21,055 bases of DNA from Bacteroidaceae bacterium (GTDB lineage Bacteria > Bacteroidota > Bacteroidia > Bacteroidales > Bacteroidaceae). The notes beneath the pieces are model-generated. The model worked only from the letters and a program-made list of their open reading frames with translations. It had not been told where the DNA came from and made no database searches. Numbering within the stretch: position 1 is the stretch's first letter; each line of letters begins with the position of its first letter. Below are positions 15,604-21,055 of the stretch, in pieces. The translations under genes and the position numbers were made by a program. The stretch spans positions 1-21,055 of the forward strand of contig CAAGNV010000022.1 of NCBI GenBank assembly GCA_900771425.1, given 5' to 3'.

Positions 15604-18600
15604 GAGCGACGAGATTTTGGTGTCTTGTTACGAATTAACTTGTCATAATCGTCCTGTGCCTTCTTCGAGCCGAAATCGCCAGTGACCGTATTCACTGTGA
15701 TAAAAGGTTCGTCAAGCCGTTCCTTCAAAGCCCCGATGACAGAAGCCACTTCTCTCATCTCCTCATTGGAGGACGGCTGAAGGTTCTGGACGATTACCTG
15801 CTGTGGCGTAGTCCTTGAAGAAACTGCACTCTGCGCCAATACTGCCGGAGCTGTGATAGTATTTGAGACATCCACGGCAGACAAACTACCGATAGTGTTG
15901 TTTCGTTGTGCATAGTCCAGGGCTTCAAGCAGCGGACGTGTCTTCGGGTTCTTTGTCAGCTTCTGCGAAGCCACCCATTCGCCAGCATGAACGACACCCA
16001 CCGCTTCATCGACCTTGCCATCAGGCGTGAAGCCACCAGAGGAATACCCCGTAGCCTCTGATGCCTGTTGTTGTTTCTTGATGGCAGCGACCTGCAACAT
16101 GCCAGCAGCCACGGCAGCGGCAGCAGCGATAGGCGCGAGAATGTACCCGACGACAGGAACGGCAGCAGCAGACGAATAGGCGTTGATGGCACCAGTCGCA
16201 GTCTGTGCCACCGCCTGAAGAACCTGCATGGCGAACATCTTCTTGTTTGCCTCGTTCTTGACCTTTGCAATCTCCGCTTCCTTTGCCTTTTCCAGACGCT
16301 TCACTTTGTAGTTATTCCCTTCGGCAAGAGAAATCTCGCGCTCATACTTCTTCTCGATGGCAGCAGTCTGTATCTCCAGTTCAGCCTGGACTATCGAGGT
16401 CAGTTGCTGAAAGACTGCAGACATAGAAGAAGCGACCGTTTCCATGGTACCGGCTATCGCCTGCCCTGTTTCCGAAGAGAGGAAGTCCAAGACATCGTCG
16501 TTCCACTGCTGCATGAAGTTCATGTTCGTGTCAGCACTCTCGATGTTGTACTGTTTCTGAAGGGCGAGTTTCGCTTTCTGAAACGCTTCCTCGATACGGA
16601 GCTTTTCCTTTGCATTGTTTTCAGCAGCAGCTATCTCGGCATTATATACTTCGGCGAGCAGAGCAAGATCGGCAGCATACTTCGCCTGACGTTCCTGCGG
16701 ATTATCACCGAAGAACTGTTCCTTGAACTTGGCGAGAGCATCCTGATGCTTCTTGACCGCCGCCTCATACTCCTCTTGGTGCTTCTTCTGGTTAGCGAAG
16801 GCTTTGTCCTGCAACTGCTTTTGTATGTCCAACTGCTCCTTTGAGCCGTCGGCATACAACTTCGCCAGCCTTTGAAGATGTGCCATTTCAGTCTGTTCCG
16901 TTGCCTCTTCGTATGTGGCAAGGTCAGACTCGCCATCAATGAAGCGTTGCTTCAGCAGAGCCATCTCCTCATTGTAGGCATCGTTCTCCTGGTCTATGGA
17001 AAGTTTGTCGGCAGCATCCTTCTGTTTGCGGACAGCCTCGTAGTATTCAGCCTGAATGGAGAGGCGTTCCGCTTCGGTAAGGTCAGCATGCGAGAGTTTC
17101 TTCTCGTTATACTCGACCTCTATTTCCGTCATTCGGTTGGTGAAGGCTGTGTAGTCCTTCTCTCCCTTTGCATATGCTATTCGGTTGATGGCTTCCTCTT
17201 TCTTCTTCCATTCGTTTTCAGCCGCGAACTTGTCCTTCTCACCGCCAGAGGAAGTGTCAGAACCACCACCAGAGCCGTAGCCACCGCCACCTCCATCATC
17301 ATCGCCGCCTCCAGTAGTAGGCACATAGTTTTCAGCTTCAATCTTCAGCAGCTGCGAGTTGTACGAAGTCAGCATATCTTCATAGTCCTTGATGTTCTTC
17401 TGGAACTTGTCGTATGTGCCTTCGATGTAGGCGTAGGCAGCGTATGGCATCCCAGCCATAGCAGCCGCCGTGCGAGGATTATCCCCTTGAACATATTCGC
17501 CAGACCTCATATCGAAGTGAGGCTGCGTGTTCATCTTCGCCTGGGCATAGCGTTTTAGCGTACCCTCGTCCAAGTCCTTATACCACTTGTCGTAGTCTGC
17601 CTGTTCCTTCGCCAGACGGTCGGCAGCGACAGCCACCTGCGCCTTCAGCTTCAGCATCTTTATGTACTTGTCGAGAGCCGAGGTATTGTCATTGATTAGC
17701 TTCCCTTCCGAATTGAGGTCTGCAAGATAGCCAGGCACTATCTTCTTCAATTCGTTCAAGGCACCTCGCCTTGTATCTATTGCCTGACTGTTGTCATGAA
17801 GGATTTCGTTGAGGAGGTTGATTTTATTCACCTCCTCCTGCGTATTCCTTGCAGCCTCGCTCTCCACATCGTTCATCTTCTCCTGAAGCGTGACAGTCTT
17901 CGACAGGTTGCGTGCAAGGAGGACCAGACCACCGACGATGGCCGTGATGCCCGCCACGATCCATCCCCAAGGTGTCTGTTTGAAAGCGATGTTGAAGAGA
18001 CGGATGGCGGCAGTTGCTTTCTGTGTCTGCCCCGTGAAGGCATAGAAGGCGATACGCGCCAGTACCACTGCTTTCTGCCAAGCCAGCGTGGCCGCCTTTG
18101 CGATGGCGACAGCAGCAGCCTTCGCCTTTGTTGCGATAGTTGCCGCATTGACGGCTACGGTATAGGCAACCACGGCAGACACAGCGACGATAATCTCCCT
18201 ATGGTATTTGGAGATGAAGTCAATGATTGCCGAAAGCGCACGGAGAGCCAGCGTAGTAGAAGAAATGATATGCCTCATGACAGGCATCAGTTTCTCGCCC
18301 AGCTCCACGGCAAGTTCATTGACACGTTTCCGAGCCTTGTCCAGACCAGCCTGAACCGTGTTGTTCTGCACATCGAACTCCTTTGTCACCGATGTACCTT
18401 CCTCGAAAGCCTTTGCTGCTTCCTCCTGCTCCCACTTTACCATGTCCAGGTTTCCGGCAAGGGCAGAGATGACGGCAGAGGCACGCGCTCCGTTCTCGCC
18501 CATGTCGGCGAAGACAGGAGCCAGTACCGACATATCTCCGAGTTGGTGAAGTCGTTCCAGCAACATCAAGAGTCCGGCATTAGTGTCCTTAACGCAAGTG

Positions 18601-19691
18601 TCAGTGAATGTCTGAAGATCCATGCCAGTAGCCTTTGCTATCTTCGCAGGGTTCTTGAAGAGATTCATGATGAGTTTGGAAAGAGCCGTTGCGGACATTT
18701 CCACCTTCTGACCTTGCGAGTCGAGGACAGCAGCAAAACCCATTATTTGCGGAATGGTCATATTCGCCTGTGCGCCGACACCAGCAAGGCGTTGTCCGAA
18801 GTTGGCGAGGTAAGGAGCGGACGCCGTACAGTTCTGTGACAACTCGTTTATCACAGAACCGACGGCAAGCAGAGCCTTCTCCGTGCCGAGCCTTTCTTCA
18901 TCGCCGAAGATATTCGTCAGCTTCGAGAGCGTGAGGGTCGCGCCCTCACCCAGTTCATCGAGAGCCACGTTTATCTTATCGGCTGCACGGACGAATCCCA
19001 TCACATCCTCCTGCGAAGTCTTACCGAGCCGTCCAGCCTCCTGTGCGAGTCGGTTGAGTTCTTCGCGTGAGGAGCGTGTGTCAATCGTTTTCATCTCCTC
19101 GTTCAATACCTCGACCTCTTCGGCAGTCATGCCCGTATATTTGCGGACATTAGCCATTTCAGCGTCCATGTCCGCATAAGCCGAAACAGCCTTGCGACCA
19201 GCCATGATGAGTCCGGTCACGGCAGCAGCTGCACCCATTATTGACATCTGCCAGTCATTGAGTTTGCGGTTCATTCTGGAAAACCATCCCTCCTGCCCTC
19301 TGATTTCCTCATTAACGGAAGCGATTTCAGCCTTTACCTTCTTGATTTTCTCGATGTGTGCGTTCCACGCATCCGAGCCACGCTCCATGTAGTCGAGTTG
19401 GCGGTTAAGAGTCTGAAGGGTTTTCTGAAGTTCACGAGGAGTAGCACGGTCGAGTTTGCGCATCACGCTATCCACCTGCATAGTGGAGTTCTCTATCTCG
19501 CGTATCTGCTTCTTTGTATCTCCGAGTTCCTTTCGGAGTTTTTTCAAGTCAGCCTTGTTGCCAGCCGCCGCAGCCTTTGCGATGGCGGCTTCAAGTTGCA
19601 GAGCATTGCTTTTGAGTTGCGATAAAGTCTGCTCTGCCTGTTGTCCGTTCACCTGAAGGGTGACGGTTGCCTTTGTATTGATGTCGCTCAT
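15600..19691 (-). CDS. Phage tail tape-measure protein
   Basis: The 1363-residue protein sets tail length in long-tailed phages. In order it shows an N-terminal coiled coil (about 15-135), a hydrophobic stretch MGAAAAVTGLIMAG (152-165), the PhageMin_Tail-type core (about 175-400, with RLAQEAGRLGKTSQEDV and MGENGARASAVISALAG), hydrophobic segments near 490-580 (IIVAVSAVVAYTVAV and WGWIVAGITAIVGGLVLLA), a Gly/Ser/Asp linker near 790-815, a long charged coiled coil (about 820-1130), Ala-rich hydrophobic helices, and the C-terminal motif GYSSGGFTPDGKVDEAVG followed by VVHAGEWVA (about 1212-1240), common in tape measures. At about 0.15 nm per residue the tail would be near 200 nm (inference). It is intact, and is the first gene of its visible transcript: 1.36 kb of non-coding sequence precedes it. 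Confidence 0.95.
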   Translation of the reverse strand: MSDINTKATVTLQVNGQQAEQTLSQLKSNALQLEAAIAKAAAAGNKADLKKLRKELGDTKKQIREIENSTMQVDSVMRKLDRATPRELQKTLQTLNRQLDYMERGSDAWNAHIEKIKKVKAEIASVNEEIRGQEGWFSRMNRKLNDWQMSIMGAAAAVTGLIMAGRKAVSAYADMDAEMANVRKYTGMTAEEVEVLNEEMKTIDTRSSREELNRLAQEAGRLGKTSQEDVMGFVRAADKINVALDELGEGATLTLSKLTNIFGDEERLGTEKALLAVGSVINELSQNCTASAPYLANFGQRLAGVGAQANMTIPQIMGFAAVLDSQGQKVEMSATALSKLIMNLFKNPAKIAKATGMDLQTFTDTCVKDTNAGLLMLLERLHQLGDMSVLAPVFADMGENGARASAVISALAGNLDMVKWEQEEAAKAFEEGTSVTKEFDVQNNTVQAGLDKARKRVNELAVELGEKLMPVMRHIISSTTLALRALSAIIDFISKYHREIIVAVSAVVAYTVAVNAATIATKAKAAAVAIAKAATLAWQKAVVLARIAFYAFTGQTQKATAAIRLFNIAFKQTPWGWIVAGITAIVGGLVLLARNLSKTVTLQEKMNDVESEAARNTQEEVNKINLLNEILHDNSQAIDTRRGALNELKKIVPGYLADLNSEGKLINDNTSALDKYIKMLKLKAQVAVAADRLAKEQADYDKWYKDLDEGTLKRYAQAKMNTQPHFDMRSGEYVQGDNPRTAAAMAGMPYAAYAYIEGTYDKFQKNIKDYEDMLTSYNSQLLKIEAENYVPTTGGGDDDGGGGGYGSGGGSDTSSGGEKDKFAAENEWKKKEEAINRIAYAKGEKDYTAFTNRMTEIEVEYNEKKLSHADLTEAERLSIQAEYYEAVRKQKDAADKLSIDQENDAYNEEMALLKQRFIDGESDLATYEEATEQTEMAHLQRLAKLYADGSKEQLDIQKQLQDKAFANQKKHQEEYEAAVKKHQDALAKFKEQFFGDNPQERQAKYAADLALLAEVYNAEIAAAENNAKEKLRIEEAFQKAKLALQKQYNIESADTNMNFMQQWNDDVLDFLSSETGQAIAGTMETVASSMSAVFQQLTSIVQAELEIQTAAIEKKYEREISLAEGNNYKVKRLEKAKEAEIAKVKNEANKKMFAMQVLQAVAQTATGAINAYSSAAAVPVVGYILAPIAAAAAVAAGMLQVAAIKKQQQASEATGYSSGGFTPDGKVDEAVGVVHAGEWVASQKLTKNPKTRPLLEALDYAQRNNTIGSLSAVDVSNTITAPAVLAQSAVSSRTTPQQVIVQNLQPSSNEEMREVASVIGALKERLDEPFITVNTVTGDFGSKKAQDDYDKLIRNKTPKSRRS

Positions 19692-19714
19692 AGAAAAAGA
19701 GAAATTGTTTACTG

Positions 19715-19722
19715 CAAAATTA
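19715..19722 (-). promoter_or_regulatory. Possible -7 box before the tape-measure gene
   Basis: The minus strand reads TAATTTTG, which fits TAnnTTTG, 24 bases upstream of the ATG. The -33 position holds only TTTT. The match is weak; the gene may instead be read from beyond the window. Confidence 0.25.
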
Positions 19723-19768
19723 CGTCTTACATTAGAACCAGGAAAAGACGTAAACAGCCCTCCGAAAC

Positions 19769-19803
19769 CCAGAAATTTTCTACTTTGGGCAGGAAATTTC
19801 TGG
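19769..19803. repeat. 10-bp inverted repeat upstream of the tape-measure gene
   Basis: CCAGAAATTT (19769-19778) is the exact reverse complement of AAATTTCTGG (19794-19803), separated by 15 bases. Nearby, GCATTTTT and AAAAATGC (within 19815-19858) form a second inverted repeat. They may be operator or hairpin elements of the tail transcript leader. Confidence 0.6.
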
Positions 19804-20000
19804 CGTCGAAAACTGCATTTTTAGAAAAACTTGAAATTTTCAAGGACTCAAAAATGCAAACCGCTGAAAAACAAGCAAAAAGGGTCAAGGGAAAAAGAAT
19901 TTTCCCCTTGTTTCCGTACAGGTACCCCCCGACCGCCCTGCATCGCTCGCCCGAAATCGCCCCGAAGTTCCGAGCGGAATATGTGCGGTAAGATGCCATC

Positions 20001-20067
20001 GGGCGTGTATGAAAAACCTCCGCACCCGAACTGGTTTCGTAGGTGCAGAGGCTTTTCATACTTGCCC
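20001..20067. repeat. 67-nt imperfect long hairpin
   Basis: Pairs in order from the outside: GGGC/GCCC, a 2x2 internal loop, GTATGAAAA/TTTTCATAC, one mismatch, CCTC/GAGG, one mismatch, GCACC/GGTGC, a 2-base bulge, CGAA/TTCG, closing a 5-base loop. In all 26 base pairs. No T-tract follows. Confidence 0.8.
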
Positions 20068-20183
20068 GTACCTTTTGTTGTACGAAGTGCAACATTGTCA
20101 AAGATACCAAAAGATGTGCGGTGATGTGCAGCACCCGAAGCATGAGGGTTGCAGTACATCATGGCATATCGGGTGACAGAGCC

Positions 20184-20313
20184 TTTGATACTTTGCCGAA
20201 AGTATATACGCCAATCATCGTGAGTAACGATAAAGCGTAGCGTAACTTGTTTGATACTTTCTTAAAGTATATACACCTATTATCGCGAATAGCGATACAG
20301 CGAAGCGTAACTT
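20184..20313. repeat. Two tandem ~65-bp units, each with two hairpins
   Basis: Unit A (20184-20249) and unit B (20250-20313) align throughout. Each has hairpin 1, ATACTTT...AAAGTAT (loop GCCG in A, CTT in B), and hairpin 2, ATCGT-GAGTA-ACGAT in A but ATCGC-GAATA-GCGAT in B, then AGCGTAACTT. The T-A to C-G change in hairpin 2 keeps the pairing. Confidence 0.82.
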
Positions 20314-20720
20314 TCCGAAGTGCGGTGAAGTCCAAGCATCCCTAAACGAAGTGTGGGTTGCCTGGACCTCACTGCACAAGGTGATAATGGAGTGAGTGCT
20401 GAAGGCGAGCATGTGAGATGCCGATGTCAGACCACAGCAAGAACAGGCAAGAGTGTGAGTGTACTCCTCGCCACAATCGGAAGCGCGTGGAAGGCAGAAA
20501 TGCCGTAGTGGAAGGCAAGTGTGGACTTTGACCACATGCAGCCTGTAGCGGAGTGCATCTCGGACTGAACACTGATACTGCCTCTTTCAGACTTGAATGT
20601 GACAGTGTCAAGCTGGAGTTGTGGCGTGAAGGGAGTGCGCTTACTCTCTGCCCTTGCCGTAGTCCGACAATCGAAGCAGCCACCGCCGCCTTTACCGCTC
20701 ACTGGACTTGGGGCGGGGTT

Positions 20721-20823
20721 AGTGTCGCGAGTTGTCGAGCGACATAGGAAATAGAGGATGAAAAGGCGCGGGTTACGGAGCGCCCATCCTACAACGATAT
20801 AAGATGCGAGTTACCGAGCATCG
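20721..20823. repeat. 103-bp three-hairpin module, copy 1
   Basis: Hairpin I (20723-20744): TGTCGC, loop GAGTTGTCGA, GCGACA. Hairpin II (20755-20790): AGGATG, 4-base bulge, GGCGC, loop GGGTTACGGA, GCGCC, CATCCT. Hairpin III (20803-20822): GATGC, loop GAGTTACCGA, GCATC. The copy differs from copy 2 at 8 of 103 positions, all outside the stems. Confidence 0.88.
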
Positions 20824-20952
20824 TGAAAAAAGAGGTGCGGCTTGGTTCCCAGCACCTCCAAAGAAACCCATGCGCAGCACCTGCCATAGCGCGTATTCTT
20901 TAGCACTACGGCAAGTGCGGTGATGCACGGAGTACATCAAGCATGAGAAGAG

Positions 20953-21055
20953 AGTGTCGCGAGTTACCGAGCGACATAGAAGAAAGAGGATGAGAAGGCG
21001 CGGGTTACGGAGCGCCCATCCTACAATGACATAAGATGCGAGTTACCGAGCATCG
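20953..21055. repeat. 103-bp three-hairpin module, copy 2 (reaches window edge)
   Basis: It has the same length and the same three stems as copy 1, exactly 232 bp to the right. Loop I here is GAGTTACCGA, identical to loop III. A separate 7-bp hairpin, GAGGTGC/GCACCTC (20832-20858), lies between the copies. The module runs into the right edge, so more copies may follow. Confidence 0.88.

Larger units (their letters stand above)
20116..20923 (+). repeat. GTGCGGTGA dispersed in three copies
   Basis: The 9-mer GTGCGGTGA occurs at 20116-20124, 20310-20318 and 20915-20923. The first and third copies are followed within about 40 bases by GTACATCA and GCATGAG, in different order, so they are rearranged copies of a common module. 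Confidence 0.6.
12319..21055. mobile_element. Left end of a prophage or phage-derived island at tRNA-Lys
   Basis: The tRNA 3' end, an adjacent tyrosine integrase with phased direct repeats in front of it, and a phage tail cassette (tape measure plus coupled tail protein) together mark an integrated phage element. The right end lies beyond the window, so completeness cannot be judged. No head, terminase, lysis or replication gene is visible in the 8.7 kb seen. The spacer between the tRNA and the integrase (12326-12647) carries a terminator and repeats but no gene. Confidence 0.85.
19692..21055. other. Long non-coding, stem-loop-rich region of the element
   Basis: No open reading frame here looks like a protein; the longest are low-complexity translations of the repeats. 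The left 300 bases are AT-rich with short inverted repeats and one CGCTCG/CGAGCG stem (19944-19976). From about 20000 to the right edge it is dense in hairpins and internally repeated modules, itemised separately. It continues past the window edge. Confidence 0.8.
20001..21055. ncRNA. Candidate large structured RNA of the prophage (strand unknown)
   Basis: The region combines a long imperfect hairpin, repeated hairpin modules with pairing kept across sequence change, a GNRA-type hairpin GGCA-GAAA-TGCC (plus strand, within 20480-20500), a compound stem GGC-TGTGG/CCACA-GCC near 20516-20545, and longer-range complementary tracts (TTGCCTG 20358-20364 with CAGGCAA 20444-20450; AAGTCCA 20318-20324 with TGGACTT 20703-20709). 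This is what a giant ornate RNA looks like, and such RNAs (GOLLD and ROOL classes) are known from phages and prophages. Membership in those classes is not shown. No promoter or terminator was found for it. Confidence 0.35.

Noticed and set aside
17796..18839. 347-residue plus-strand ORF inside the tape-measure gene
   Set aside because: Antisense shadow; Cys/His/Arg-rich sequence without motifs, while the minus frame is a clear tape-measure protein.
20001..20067. Integron attC site or terminator
   Set aside because: It lacks the RYYYAAC/GTTRRRY attC ends and no integron integrase or cassette is present; no T-tract follows for a terminator.
20369..20683. 104-residue minus-strand ORF and other small ORFs in the hairpin region
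   Set aside because: Translations are Ser/His/Leu/Arg-rich without any motif, overlap one another on both strands and cover hairpin repeats, as is typical of spurious ORFs over structured non-coding DNA.
20721..21055. CRISPR array
   Set aside because: The repeats are 103 bp with only two copies seen, the hairpins have differing stems, and there are no uniform spacers or cas genes.

Overview
The window comes from a Bacteroidota genome, most likely a Prevotella-like member of the Bacteroidales. The evidence is promoters of the TTTG-N19/20-TAnnTTTG type, an HU-like protein of the Bacteroidota HU-HIG kind, a FucP-family permease, a gyrA-TPR gene pair, a Bacteroidota-type integrase and dispersed TTGTCAAC intergenic repeats. 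The genus call is inference; no rRNA is present.

Layout. Bases 1-422 (minus) hold most of an HU-like DNA-binding protein running off the left edge. Bases 423-1413 are a gene-free spacer with nested inverted repeats (781-957) and (TTGTCAAC)n arrays. From 1414 to 7657 five plus-strand genes follow: a secreted protein with a TonB-C-like domain, alanine dehydrogenase (ald), UDP-glucose 6-dehydrogenase (ugd), a FucP-like sugar permease, and a fused nucleotidyltransferase/GHMP-kinase-like protein. The last three suggest sugar uptake and nucleotide-sugar supply. After a structured leader come gyrA (8055-10670) and a periplasmic TPR protein, closed by a strong terminator, then tRNA-Lys(TTT) with its own promoter.

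The right 8.7 kb is the left end of an integrated prophage or phage-derived island. It starts at the tRNA 3' end, carries phased direct repeats (four TGTGATACA, two TTTGGACA) just before a tyrosine integrase, and then a convergent minus-strand tail cassette: a 1363-residue tape-measure protein and a translationally coupled 595-residue tail protein. The integrase terminator lies inside the convergent tail gene.

Upstream of the tape-measure gene, 19692-21055 has no credible coding sequence but is dense in stem-loops: a 67-nt imperfect hairpin, two tandem 65-bp units with a compensatory base-pair change, and two 103-bp copies of a three-hairpin module whose stems differ while the 10-base loop stays nearly constant. 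This is the best candidate for something undescribed, possibly a large structured phage-encoded RNA. It continues past the right edge, as does the rest of the element; the second attachment site is not visible.
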